The translations under genes and the position numbers were made by a program. From positions 5,766,001 to 5,830,000 of the forward strand of contig NC_135008.1 in NCBI RefSeq assembly GCF_051020985.1: a DNA stretch of 64,000 bases. Direction: 5' to 3'. Position 1 is the first letter of the stretch. The number at the start of each line of letters is the position of its first letter. Positions 1-11,900 of the stretch are shown piece by piece. The notes beneath the pieces were generated by a model. That model was not told the origin of the DNA, did no database searches, and saw only the letters and a list, made by a program, of their open reading frames with translations. The DNA comes from Nomia melanderi (Eukaryota; Arthropoda; Insecta; Hymenoptera; Halictidae).

Positions 1-68
1 GCTGGGGTTTCTGGAAAGTATCGAAGTTATTAACACCAGTATCGAATCAAACTTGAACTTCATCTTAC

Positions 69-2638
69 CGATGAAATATTTGCCCTTCCAGTTGTACACT
101 TTACTGTCTCCAATGCTAATCGCGAACCGGATATACCCCTGAGCCTTCACAAACGGCTGAACGCATATGGCTCGATTGCTATCGACCACAGTACCTATTA
201 CCATCACAGTCTCGAACATGCATCGAATCTTTTCGTTCCGATTGAAACAAGGGCCAGTGATGTTGACAATGGTCCCGCCCAACATGTTTCCGCTTTCGGG
301 AGCAAATACTAACGGCAAGTTTGCTCCAGCTGTAACACACGAATATTCCCAGTGTCCCTAATCTTTCCTTTCCCCTTTTCATTATTGTTCCTTCGAAGTT
401 CGAACTTTACCGATATCTTTGTTGCATGTCCCAAGCATGATCTTCTCGTCTATCCTGAACATATGGCGCCCTGGGAAACCATTTGCCCAACCTCTGCCCG
501 TTAAGTCGCGTATAGTCGACATTTGGGAGTAGGGCTTGTATTCGTAGCTTTGGGTTCCATTGCCAGCATTGAAGCCGACCTGATACAAAGGAAAATTGTC
601 ATCCTCATTACTCGCTCAAGCATCGTCGTTATAAGTTCAGGATTTCCAAGAGTCTTACAAATACTATAAGCTCTTTTAGTAATTTCAATATACAACAAGG
701 GTGCCGTTATTAAATTCAAATCCTTAGTTACAAGCTTAGTCGCGTTTCTAAAAAATAAACGGTAAGATTTGAAACTTACGAAAGCAGGAACGCCACCCTC
801 CCCGCCGGTGGTGTCGCCGCCAGCCTCCGTGTGACTGGTCCACTGAATATTCAGGTAGTTGAAAATTGCGTAAGTGGTCACTTCGTCTGTGGCCAGAACC
901 ATCTGGAAAGTGTTCGTCTTGTAAAGGGAATTATCGATGCCACCGGCGAATGACATGTTCTTCCACGTGACTATAACAGCGTGTTTAGGATCGAACGACT
1001 CGGAACCGACTATCCCCTGGCGGATGTCCCACTTCAAACGCTCCCGCATTTCGACACCGAACTGGTCCTTCCTCGTTTGTAGATCTCTCTCGAGTCTGAA
1101 ATATTTCAGCGCACAGTACTGTTCGAATTAATGTTCATTGTCTATCGGCGAAGTGAAGCTTCACGTACCTAAAGTAGACACCCGGTTGTCTTTGGTCTAT
1201 ATCGTCCCGCCTTATTTCACCTATTCGGCATTTGCTGAAGAATATTCCTATGAAACTAGGATCATTCTTCTTCGGCCAATCTTTCACGGGGAATACCAGG
1301 GGGTAAGTGTAGTGCACGGGAGGATCGCTGAACTCTAGGAAACCATTCATAGACACCTAGAACGTGAAACAATTCTTTATTGTCTCTTGCCTCTAAGATC
1401 GGTATAGACTATAGAAAATTCAGTTTGATCGTACTCTGGTGTAATTGAATCTGAACCCGAAGAAGGGCAGTTGGAAGTTGAAGTTCTTGTGTGTCTGAGG
1501 TGTTGACGATTGAATTTCTTTTTGGTAATCGCCCTCATTGTTATCGCCGCCTTTGTCGAAGTACCAGTACATGAACTTCGAACGGATTTGGTTTAGTCGC
1601 GCATCAGTTATGTGGTAATCGATAACTGAATCTGACGAGCGGGGCGCGTACCTGTCCGCTTCCGGTGAATCCGAATCTATGGTGATTTGATGCGTTATGT
1701 GAATTTAGATTTTCAAGTTAAACATTACGTAAATACACGCGTAGAGAATACATAGGAGAACGTTTATGACTCATCTCAATATGGATATCGACTATCGTAT
1801 AACATTCCAAGGCAACAATTCAAATATTCATAGAACACGGTAAACATCGAAGATATAAGTATCATGTTTCCCGTAATTTTATAGTCGAGAGCGTATGTTC
1901 ATAAAAATAAAGCAGTAATGATGAACAGCGTGATTTATCATTAGGAAAGTAGTGACGATGGATATCCAATGATTCATCTGCGATTCACATACGAGTGAGT
2001 AACTGATAAAGTTAGATAAGATCGGATTCGTTATTGGAGCAATATAATAAATAACGCTTCTACACGATACACATTCCAAGAATACAGATTCGAAAAAACT
2101 ACACGCGCGCCTGTTCGAGCGATAAAAAAACGAAACAAAGATCTTGCCGAATCAACCCTGAGACAGCGAACCTCGAAATCTCGACTGATGAAACAAAATG
2201 TGGAAAATAGTGGTCACGCCCATCGATATCGAAACACTCACCGTATCTCACATACTTTCCGCTTTTTTCTCCGATCGCTCTACCGGAAATACCTTCAGAA
2301 TACGTGATTTGTTCCTTTGGTTCCACAACGTCGCCGACATTTGGAGTTTCATCCCCTTTCCCTTCGTCGATCTCCCCGAAAGCGTTCCCATCGTCGGTCA
2401 GGTCCTCTAATTCTTCCGGTGTCTTCTTCGCCGATGCATCGCCGACATTCGAATCGATTTCCCCGTGAAGCTGTTCGCTGTTGCCCACGGATTTACCTCC
2501 GTCCAATCCGAATACACTTTCGAAAGTTTCCTTTCCGCTCTGAGCGGAAATCCGACTCGCCAACGACAATAAAAGACATCCGAGAAAGATCGATTTTGCG
2601 AAACCGGAAACGCGGTCGAGGCGAAGCTCGTTCCGCAT
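69..2638 (-). CDS. mesh: Mesh, septate-junction NIDO-domain protein (N-terminal half; gene continues past the left edge)
   Basis: Six coding exons can be placed on the minus strand: 2638-2242, 1676-1435, 1356-1169, 1095-780, 579-411 and 329-69. All have GT/AG borders and matching phases, giving about 524 codons. Exon 1 has the first ATG, a hydrophobic signal peptide (about residues 10-30, IFLGCLLLSLASRISA) and then an acidic low-complexity linker of roughly 100 residues. Exons 2-5 encode the NIDO (nidogen-like) domain, with NFQLPFFGFRFNYTR, GFLEFSDPP, VKDWPKKNDPSFIGIFFSKC, AGGDTTGGEGGVPAFV and DLTGRGWANGFPGRH. These match my memory of Drosophila Mesh closely. Exon 6 begins the E-set/IPT-like region (FAPESGNMLGG, VNITGPCF). 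The AMOP, von Willebrand D, sushi and transmembrane parts expected in the family would lie to the left of position 1. Mesh works with Ssk and Tsp2A in smooth septate junctions of the gut. Frame and splice sites are intact. The exon 2 donor (GTACGA) is weak. The start could be an in-frame codon further upstream, but the signal peptide favours this ATG. Confidence 0.95.
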
Positions 2639-3966
2639 TTTTAATAAGCCCCAGAGTAAATGAACCGATTTGTCTAGTACGCCTAAAGACACTGAGCTTC
2701 GCTTCAGGTAACGAACCCTGATAACGAGACTGATATCAGTTATATTACGATAACGCGCGTTTATCTTCTTACTACAGGTGGATAAGCTAACGTGGAAACT
2801 GAAACCAATGAAATAAACGAAGGGATCCGTGTCCTACATTTTCCAAAGGGCGTGGATCGACGGCCTTTAAAAAGTCGTATCTCTTACAATTAGTATAACA
2901 TGTCGCACGATCACTGTATATTCGTGGTTTTATTGTAATTAGCATTAATAATTAGAGAAGGAACAGGTGGAGTATTATCTTTTTTTGTAAGGAGCTTCGA
3001 CGATGATGTTTCGAAAGCAATAAATGTTACGTGTCTCTGTTACAATCGTTATTAATAATTAACAAGGTTTCGGTTTAAGTAAATTGTTTATTGTATTTCT
3101 GGAACGTCGTGTTATTTACAAAAGAAATGCATGTTTGCGTCATTACGTTCAGGGCACAGCAGTAGGGTGTTTTGCCGTTAGCCGGATAAATAATGCGTAT
3201 GACAATAAAATGTACGTAGTATGTATAAGGGGATCATGTCGCGTAAAATAATTTTAGAAAGTAAGTCGACTATTTGTAGTCTTCTATAGAGATAACGAAA
3301 TCATTCGATAGGAGTATCAATCATAGACGGACAATAGAATGATCTTTTCTGTTATACTACGCGTTTAACGTCTTGTTCGCTCGGTTTAAGGTTTACGAGA
3401 AGCATGATTTTAACGGATATTAATGAAAACGCTAATTATAAGAAATTGTCAGGCTTAAAATTTACTGATCTATAAATGCACTGTATGATAAATGTACATA
3501 TGAACACTGATAGATGCACTCGGACAATGCAACTCTTGCATTCCCTGCACGTCTCTTCTAATGCTTTTCCAATGTTCTATCCCATCATTTAGAGATTTTT
3601 TGAAAAATCTTAAAATTAGTATTTGCTTCTTTTATCTCTCTTTTTTTTTGCTTTGTACTGCAATCTTATATCTTTTATACCAATATTGTCATAAAAGTTT
3701 GTAAAGAAACTATCTTATATATTTCACGTTGCACGTTATCGTAAATATTTTCGATTAATTAGCACGTATCACAGAAGAAACCTACGAAAGACTTAAAAAT
3801 TCGAGGATATACAAAAAAAAAGTGCACGAATATGAAAAAATTCTCCTGTTGTTTTCATTGTTTTCTTTCCTTCGATCAGTGATATTCATGATCTACAGCA
3901 GTGACTCGTTATATCATGGACATGAACTATACGCTTGATCATTAGGTAAAACATTATTTATAACAT
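2639..3966. other. Intergenic region: mesh 5' UTR/promoter side and CNOT7 3' flank
   Basis: No coding frame of note. The stretch is AT-rich with T/A homopolymers. It lies between the mesh start codon and the 3' end of the deadenylase gene, both transcribed leftwards, so it should hold the mesh promoter and first (noncoding) exon. I see no clear TATA box or initiator that would fix the start site. Confidence 0.5.
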
Positions 3967-3972
3967 TTTATT
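3967..3972 (-). terminator. Poly(A) signal of the CNOT7-like gene
   Basis: AATAAA on the minus strand, about 57 bases past the stop codon of the deadenylase gene. The spacing and AT-rich surroundings fit a cleavage/polyadenylation signal. Confidence 0.5.
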
Positions 3973-4028
3973 TGTAATGAAATAATCTGATCCGATTGAA
4001 GCGCGATAGTTTTTTTTTTTCGTTAACA

Positions 4029-5201
4029 TTACGAAGACGAAGAATTATCTCCATTACTGTCTAGATATCCTCCTGAACCGTTCACAACAAATGATGTTCC
4101 CAATCCGTATAAATGACCACAGTATTTCGCATCGTCAATGTTGTCCTCGAAAAACATCTAGAATAAAACATTTTTGCTTTAATATCGGATGGTATTAATC
4201 GCATTATCAGTCGAATATGATTTTTACCTCTCGCATCTTAAAAAAGACCATTCCCGTGAGTAACGAATCAGATCCAGCTTGATGCTGCGGTCCCACTCTT
4301 TGTATTTCCAATTGTTCCGCTACTTCCTGAAGACCTCCTTTCAGATTCTTGCAAGATTTCATTAAGTACTGAATACAAAAAGAATTTTTATTAGAATCAT
4401 AGAAGGGAACAATACATTTATTATAACAAAATAATAAGCGTTCAAGCTTACTTTTACATCATATATCGTCGGAAAATATATCCTAAGGAGTTCAAAGAAT
4501 TCACTTTCTTCCTGTGGTAAATTTTGGTCTGTAAGAAGCTTCAGTAGATAACCGAAATCATAGCCGGAATGAAACGATAGCCATTTTATATCGTCGACAA
4601 GAACAATTCCCGATGTCATTAAAAGTTCAGCGAAATCCAATGGATCTATACCCTCTTCTTCGTGTTTTTTGAATTGAATACCACTGTTCTGTAGCATATC
4701 TATACTATCCTGTGCATACATATCCTCCCTAAGATAAGGTATAACATCAATATTTTTTTTATTATTATTCTAATCCACTTATCTTATTATATATTAATTG
4801 TCAGAGCTTACTGTAAATTGAATTTGAAATTAAACTGCCACGTCGTGTAACTACCCCCAGGGGTATTCCCCGATTCATCGAGAAACGTAAGACCCAATTG
4901 AATTATCCGTAGAAGATCTACATTACATCGTAACAACTGATACTGATAATCGGCACTAGTTCTGAATTCACCTGGAATTCGGAATTATTTTTTAAATCAT
5001 TATTTTATTCTGCCAAGGAATGCTAGATGATTTGAGCAGTTCGTAATGTACCGTACCAATAGGTCTAGCTACTACTCCGGGAAATTCAGTATCCATAGCG
5101 ATGTACTGATATTGTTGTACGACTTGCCGTATCGTTCGGAATTCTTCTTCCAGATTGTGGCCCCATACATCTCGGATCCCACATTCTTCATTACTGGGCA
5201 T
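4029..5201 (-). CDS. CNOT7: CCR4-NOT complex deadenylase subunit (CNOT7/8, Pop2/CAF1)
   Basis: Five coding exons on the minus strand: 5201-5057, 4971-4812, 4728-4452, 4368-4228 and 4157-4029. All have GT/AG borders and consistent phases, and total 852 bp, i.e. 283 residues plus TAA. Human CNOT7 is 285 residues, so the gene looks full length. It is a DEDD-family 3'-5' exoribonuclease that shortens mRNA poly(A) tails in the CCR4-NOT complex, in the cytoplasm and P-bodies. Catalytic acids are visible: D37 and E39 in AMDTEFPGVVARPIG, an Asp near 159 in SFHSGYDFGYL, and an Asp near 228 in HQAGSDSLLTGMVFF. Other strongly conserved stretches are ADYQYQLLRCNVDLL, WQFNFKFNL, EDMYAQDSID and DDAKYCGHLYGLG. 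The C-terminal tail is short and Ser/Asn-rich, as is variable in the family. A splice acceptor at 5243 puts 41 bases of 5' UTR in exon 1, so the promoter is further upstream. CNOT8 and CNOT7 are not separate genes in insects, so Pop2/CAF1 orthology is the safe statement. Confidence 0.97.
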
Positions 5202-6700
5202 AGTCGCCCCACCCTTCTGCTGCCCTATAGGGTTATTACCTCCTGTAAAGTTTATTGCTGATCAACATTATTCTGTACAGAACAACACCTATTGGTTTAA
5301 CAAAAATCATTGTGGTGCTTGTGTCTCTAGACTTTAATATTCTGTTTCTTTTTGATCTTACTATATGGATTTTATTTCAATAATTATTTAATAATTATAT
5401 AGAAAATGTATAATAATCTATAGAAAATGGCTCCTACAACAATAACTTCTAATATCAATGCATTCTTTGGGAATTCTTTGAAAGCAGACATTTTATCTTA
5501 CGGCAAGAGAGACTGTATATTTCTTAACAACTTCATTTCATTTCTTTAATATAATTTTACTACTTTCAGGGAGGGCTTCAATTATCATGTTCTTCTGTAC
5601 AGATGGTTCATGCAATTTGCTCCACACAATTTTGCCTCAAAGTTCCTGTAATACGTATATGCCATATTTTTGTTGTCGAAAAGGTGTGAATTTGCATTGC
5701 ACCTTTGGTATTTTTCCTATAATTGAACTGTTCTTTAATTTGAACAGATTAAAATCAAGCGCATTGCTCCTCAAGACACGATCCATTGAAAATTCTTAAG
5801 ATCTCTATTGACCTAGCTCGTGGGCTACATGTATTACCAAACTTATGAGACAAACAGTACCCAAATTAAAAAAAGGAATCACTTACATGTATTTTTCAGA
5901 AACATTATACGTACCGGTAGCTGAGGGCATAAGGTTAGATATTCCTGTCGTCACCAGGTCTATTTTTACGTTTAATTCCCACCGTCACAGCTTTACCTTC
6001 TTCATATCACTATAGACATATTCACATGAATATTATCACCAATTAAACATTTCTTATTGCATAATACACATATACAACATTCCTGACATAATTTGAATAC
6101 AATGCATCCACATTCAACAGCTCAGAAATTTGGCTCCAATTGTTGCCAAATAAACATTATAGTTTGAAGGTTAGAACTCCAAGCAAACAAGTATCACTTG
6201 TCATAGCGGATACAGTGTAAATGAAATTCAAAGAACATAATATTAACGTGAAATACAATCGATGCGAGCAATTCAACGACACAGGACTACTCTACGCGGT
6301 TTTAAACTCTAAATAAAACCGTTCTTTCCAGAAATAGGTTATGTGCTTCGGATAAACAAAAACGATTTGTTCGTGTGAATATGAAAGAAATGAGTATCAT
6401 GATGTACCTCTTTGTGCGCCCGTTTTCCCGCACGATGTTTTACGGTATGTTACGTGAAACACTGACTTCTAAAACACTTATCGCGCTTTTAAATCTTCTG
6501 TCACTGCACGAACAGGTTAAATGAGTTTCCAAACTCAACGCAGCGATTCCCTCTACATAGCACCTAAAGCACAGACTCGAGTCTGTGCCGAAAGTTGGGG
6601 CGCCAAAATCGCTAGAGTGGTTTTCTTTAGTGCCTTGTGGCGTTGCTAAGATGTTCGTTCGTGTATTAACGTTCGGAAAATCGAAGAGGGCGCTGCAGAC
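5202..6700 (-). promoter_or_regulatory. 5' UTR, 5' intron and probable promoter of the CNOT7-like gene
   Basis: A good minus-strand acceptor (ACTTTACAG, at 5243-5251) shows that the 5' UTR is split. Possible upstream donors on the same strand are AG|GTACAT near 6408 and CAT|GTAAGTGA near 5884. Past them, at 6599-6608, lies GGCGCCAAAA, which read on the minus strand fits an E2F-type site. The segment around 6540-6680 is GC-richer than its surroundings and is my best guess for the promoter. There is no TATA box, as is usual for a housekeeping gene. The exact first exon cannot be fixed from sequence alone. Confidence 0.45.
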
Positions 6701-7740
6701 ATAATTCCAATCGTTTACCCTACGAGTCAGACAGCATTCATCGCAAAGAACTTCACAATTTCGTCGATTCCAGACCGTAAAACGTGGCGCGACAGTCGAG
6801 TAAGTAGATTATACCGCATGACACAGACGTAAGGGTTTATATGTATACACACACTTGCCATAAATTTAATCAAAATCCTTTAACCAGATGATACGTTTGA
6901 ATGCACTTAAGTAATTATCGTATGTCTTGCTGTTATATCGTAGTTTTAAAAACATGGCCAATCAGATTATTTAGCATAATTTCTCGTGTACAACCGAGCA
7001 GAAATTTATTAGACCGAGTCGGAACTAGTTAACAAAAACATGATGTATTATTCTCCATCACCTTAATGGACTTTTCCGCGCGAAAATACATTTACACAAT
7101 GCCATTATTTATATCCCGTTCTGCTGAGTGCCACCGGTCAAGTGCTGTTTATCATTAATTATCATTGCAGAACACGATCGTTCAGATGATAAATGAGACA
7201 GGCTCGGATCAAACGTTACCAAATTCGTACGCAATTCGAGTAAACGTTTATTTATAAATTTGTTTACCGACATATCGCTGATGCGACTGGAATATTTACA
7301 TGTTAATAAAAAAGTTCCGGGAAAACTGCACTCGATAAAACCGTGTCGTATGCACGAGTCTGAATGAATGCGTCGTTATGTAGAATCGAATAGGTTATCT
7401 CTGTTAATAAAGAGCGAAATAGATAAATAGCTTATCATCGTACGTGAGTCACAATATCAATGCCATTTAAAAGTCGTCACAATGGTCGCGCGACAAACGA
7501 GCGGTTACACCAGTCGCTGTAAGGAACCAGAGTGCGATGTTTCGGGTTCAGCATTCGCGGCGATGTACATTGAACCATATTTTCCCCTGATCAAGCACGT
7601 TTCAAGGATTTGGTTAAACCAATGAAAGTATAACACCATGTACGTGTGTGTTGAGCAAATATACACGCCGATAATACGATTAAAAGTGCCATATCGTTCG
7701 TTCATCCTTATATAGGTTTCGTATCGAGTCTCGCGCGATC
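6701..7740. other. Intergenic region between the divergent CNOT7-like and Kunitz genes
   Basis: AT-rich sequence without a coding frame I can support. It separates the deadenylase gene (leftward) from the Kunitz gene (rightward) and should hold upstream control sequences for the latter. I see no transposon ends or RNA gene in it. Confidence 0.5.
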
Positions 7741-7749
7741 TATATAAAG
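7741..7749 (+). promoter_or_regulatory. TATA box of the Kunitz inhibitor gene
   Basis: TATATAAAG starts 95 bases before the ATG of the Kunitz inhibitor, so transcription would start near 7770-7775 with a short 5' UTR of about 60 bases. A TATA promoter suits a strongly and tissue-specifically expressed secreted protein. Confidence 0.6.
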
Positions 7750-7835
7750 TCCGGTTAATAACGTATAGGAGCATTAGTTGCCGAAGTTGCAATACGAAGT
7801 TGAGCTGCGCACTGTTAGCACCAGGAAACCGTAAA

Positions 7836-8752
7836 ATGAACGGGAAAATCTTCGCCTTCTTCTTAATTGCCGTTTTCTGCGTGCTCATCTACGATGTCTC
7901 TGCTGCTATTGGACCACGTACGTAACTTCGTCGTTTTTTGCATAAATTGGAAATTAAAGAAACACCGAAGATTTAGAGGTGGAAAGAATAAAGAATTTTC
8001 ATTGATATAGTTTAGACGGTATTGATCTTAATTTCATATTAAAGGCTATTCAGTTTTTCCTGATTTCATTGGGATATTGTAGATTCAGTTTGTAGTAACT
8101 ATTCCTTGAAAACACCATAGAACTTCTATCACGTTGATTTATATAGTGAAACAATAGACTTAATGGAATTCATTTTATTTATAAATTAGTTACAATGGTT
8201 ATATAATATTAATTAGTATATACAGAATATACAGAATATTTTTCTGCATTCATTTGTTACTTCAATACTTGTCACACATTTTTGGTATCTAGTATATCCT
8301 ACTTTGACCGTGCCGAGAGCCTTGGTACTGATACATATATTAGGTGTTCACGGGTAATTGTTTGACGAGTCAACCATTCGTTCTGCAATGGAAAAGTTCT
8401 ATATTTAACAGGGATAATTGCTTCAATTGACGTAAACTATACCATTGGTATTAGTGACTTTTAATGTATTCTCTATTAAAGAAGAAACAAAGATTCAGAG
8501 TATATTAAATTCTCCATTTTCTCGATTTCCGAGGCAGTGAGGTAATTTTACCTGTATTTTCGTTCCAATGACGGTTGTAAATCATTTGTAGAGTGCTTAT
8601 TGCCAGTGGAGCGTGGTCCATGCAGAGCGAGGATCAGGAGATACTGTTACAATCCGGAAACGAATGAGTGTGAAGAGTTTCTGTACGGCGGTTGCCGCGG
8701 AAACGAAAATAACTTCGCAAGTTTGGAACAATGTACCCAGTTCTGCTCGTGA
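7836..8752 (+). CDS. Secreted single-domain Kunitz-type serine protease inhibitor
   Basis: Two exons, 7836-7917 and 8592-8752, are joined across a 674-bp intron (CAC|GTACGT ... TTTGTAG|AGTG, phase 1). They give 80 residues. Residues 1-23 form a typical signal peptide (MNGKIFAFFLIAVFCVLIYD, then VSA), and the mature protein starts near AIGPQ. The Kunitz cysteines are C29, C38, C54, C62, C75 and C79 with the canonical spacing (8, 15, 7, 12 and 3 residues between them). They include the hallmark FLYGGCRGNENNF. The P1 residue after the second cysteine is Arg39, followed by Ala, which predicts inhibition of trypsin-like enzymes such as plasmin or trypsin. The architecture matches the small Kunitz inhibitors of bee venom and haemolymph (for example Bombus Bi-KTI). 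Which tissue expresses it cannot be read here. There is an extra seventh cysteine, C46, at the site that is Phe22 in BPTI. Confidence 0.93.
7918..8591 (+). other. Intron of the Kunitz inhibitor gene
   Basis: AT-rich intron with GTACGT donor and TTGTAG acceptor. An alternative donor four bases downstream (GTAACT) would shift the frame and is rejected. Nothing else is seen inside. Confidence 0.8.
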
Positions 8753-8796
8753 ATAATGAGAACTTTGCACCAAAGTAATCGAAGTGCAAGGGACTG

Positions 8797-8802
8797 AATA
8801 AA
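8797..8802 (+). terminator. Proximal poly(A) signal, Kunitz gene
   Basis: AATAAA begins 45 bases after the TGA stop of the Kunitz inhibitor, giving a very short 3' UTR if used. Confidence 0.45.
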
Positions 8803-8986
8803 TAATACGGGTAATACTCTTGGTACCATGCAGCATCGAGTTTCCCTGAAGCACCATATTTATTATTACTGTACATTGGCAATAACCCAAATGTTGTTCA
8901 TAGCTCGGGGATGAATTCGGTAAATCGGGTTATACATAAGTTACACGATAAGCCGAGTTCATTCATAATAATGCTTGTTACCGTCA

Positions 8987-8992
8987 AATAAA
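8987..8992 (+). terminator. Distal poly(A) signal, Kunitz gene
   Basis: A second AATAAA about 235 bases after the stop codon, followed by a T-rich stretch near 9020 that could serve as a downstream element. The two signals suggest alternative 3' ends. Confidence 0.45.
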
Positions 8993-11900
8993 CTTCAATC
9001 GCAGCATTGTACTTCACTCTTGTTTTTCTCGCGCTCAACGGGTCCCAAGACGATCGATATCTATATTATAAGATTCTCGAAAGTTACACGAAGAAACATC
9101 GAAACACAACGTCTGCGATAACTTATTTAAATATGATCGGTTAAGGAAAATACATATTAAGTGAGATAAAGAAACTCCGATTAATATCGGCCGCTGATCC
9201 TCGGAGGGCAGAGGTAAACAACAGATTGCCAATTCAGTGTAAACAGACAGTTGACACGCAGTTATTATCGATTGTCATATGTAACTGCAACGGGGTCATG
9301 GTAAGCAATTCAGAATGCGAATCTTGCGTGTGGTGTTCTTTGCCAACCTTATCTTTCGAATTTGCTTAAATAACATTGATAACATCGGCAAAGATTGTTC
9401 GCGGGGTATATAGATTCTCAGATTGAATCCCCTTGACTCTGTCTTTCCATTTACTACTTATCACTACTTTCCTCATTACTCTTCGCTTTCTACGGAATAC
9501 TACCGATTCCCGCCTACTATTCATCATTCGGTACTTTCTCCGGGTAGAATCAAAGTCACTCGGTGCGAATGAACATCTATGAGTTTGACCTACGACCGCG
9601 CGCTTCCACTTTTCCTCGGCGTATCGATATCATTTCGTCGTGTAAAAGATTTTTCGCGAATGCCAACACGCGAGTTGTCATCTGCGACTTGTTATGCAAC
9701 ATTTCCACCGAGCGGAGGAACGGGACGGAATTCCTCGCAGCGGACATCACGTTCCGTTGTCAACGCGAAAACGCGTTAAGCGTTCGAATGACGGAGGAAG
9801 ATTGATACCGTTCCGTTAGCGTGCCGGATCACGGAACAACATAACAGTGCGTACACGCAAAAGAAGGCAAAGAACGATGATGCACGATCACTATTATCCG
9901 GCCCTAAATGGACAGCCGGCGAGCTGGCCGGCGGGATCGTTAAAATATCTCCTTGCGCAAGGTGTGGCAAATAATAAGCATTCCCGTACACGCACGTACG
10001 TGCTACGATAATAGAGAAATTGGATAATTTTAAGCATGAGTGGAACTCCAGAGATCACCGGGCGACACGTACGGTTCCAGTTCAACAAACAGAACACGCG
10101 TGATAGCCGGGAACCGTGCGCGGCGTGCACTCGACGACCGTTTTTCGAGCCACCGGGGTCGAAAACTTTCCATCGGCTCGATTACAGAACGCCGCGCGGC
10201 ACGGCGAACTGTCAGTCAAATGTGATCACGGAAACGCGGCCGGCCTGCGTGTGCACCCTGAAATGCGGCATGCTTTATCCGCGAAACGAATCTAAGGATG
10301 CATACCTTCGATCCGTGGCACTCGATCGCGTCTCGTTATCTCCGCTCGGCCGTGTCAGCCGGTCCCGCAAATATCGAGACGCCCGATGACAGATAATTTA
10401 TTATAATATCATTGTCGGCTGTTTTTATAATAGATATCGATTGCCCGAGATTGACCGGCTTCGACGGGAACGCGTGAAAGTCCGTTCGAGTGCCGTCGTT
10501 TCGAGGCTGTTTCGCGAGAGTGAAGTTCAATTAGGTGCAACGAATCGATTTTTATATTTCGATACAGTAACGGGATGTTCCTAACAATCATCTCCGAAAC
10601 CTCCGTTCGTCGAACCACCTGTTAACGATGTACGTTTCGGTTAAACATTCTTTTAACAAGGTTTCATTCCTTTTAATTGAACTCCAGTTTTACGGTTTAC
10701 AATGGATTTCCTTTTCAATGCTCTTTTCATTCACCGTTCGTCTCCTGTTCCCTGGAATACACTAATATCGAGATACATCAAGGAATCTCGTGTTTAATTA
10801 AATACTGTCCGACGCCGACACATGAGCGCAGAGACATTAGAATATTCGGTAGCGCGATTGTCACTCAGGATCGAACATCAATCTAAGGAGTTCCAACTTC
10901 CCGACGTCCCCGTTGACAAGCGCTACCAGTTTTCCCCGTAAAATCCGATACAGGGGGATTCGTCGAATTAGTAACTCCGTCGAGGTACGCGTAACGATCT
11001 CGAATCTTACCATACCGTGTCTCGTACATCCTTCAGAGTTACCGCTCGCGCTCGCGCTCACGGCCGTACACGGCGAAGTCCCGCTAACGATTAGATTGAA
11101 TTAGGTTGGAAGTGAGATCCATTACTGTGCACTGGCTTCTGGGTTCGCCGGGGTACCCAGGCTCTTTATGTAAAGGGAAGATCGACGATACGCGGTATTT
11201 GGAAGGCGGACGACTCACTTATCTCCTCGCGCGGATTTATGGGTCGGATCGTAAAAGCCGGCCACCGTGTACACCGAGTTTGCGTCTTCGGGTCCCTCCG
11301 CCCCCCACCCGCCCAACCTGTGCTTTATGACATTAACCCGTGAAGAGGCTGACGAACGTTATCCGACCGTGTGCAACGTCGCGACGGCCATTGTGTTACA
11401 CCATCCTGCGATCTTATCGACTGGCTCGTCTGCGTTACAAGTGTAACACGTTTCAGTCATTCCGAGGCTTTATCGACGGTGCATTTGCGGTCCCCGTCGG
11501 CCGCTTTGATTCGTTCGTGGGAAAGCTGGCCGGTACCGGAGAAACAAGAAAGAATGGGGCCAAGTTAAACGACGTTGGTCATGTTTTATTGACTCGAGAA
11601 ATTTCGGTATGAATTGTCCGGTGTCTTTGCTTGCCAAATTCCTGTCGTTCTCTGCTATTACATGTTTGACAGTTTTTATCGGTGCAACGTGACCGTCGAC
11701 AGTTAGGCTGAAGCAATTCGTAGGATTGATATTTGGATGTTTCGAACGGGGAGAGGGAAATTTTTTAAACGAAGCGGCGTGTTATTTGGAGAAAAGAAGG
11801 CCGACAGTTACACGATACACTTTTGATCGTACTCTATCGAGGTTCTTCGGTGACTTCGAGAGGGTTTGACCTGTCCCGGCCACGATCGCGGCGTGTTGCT

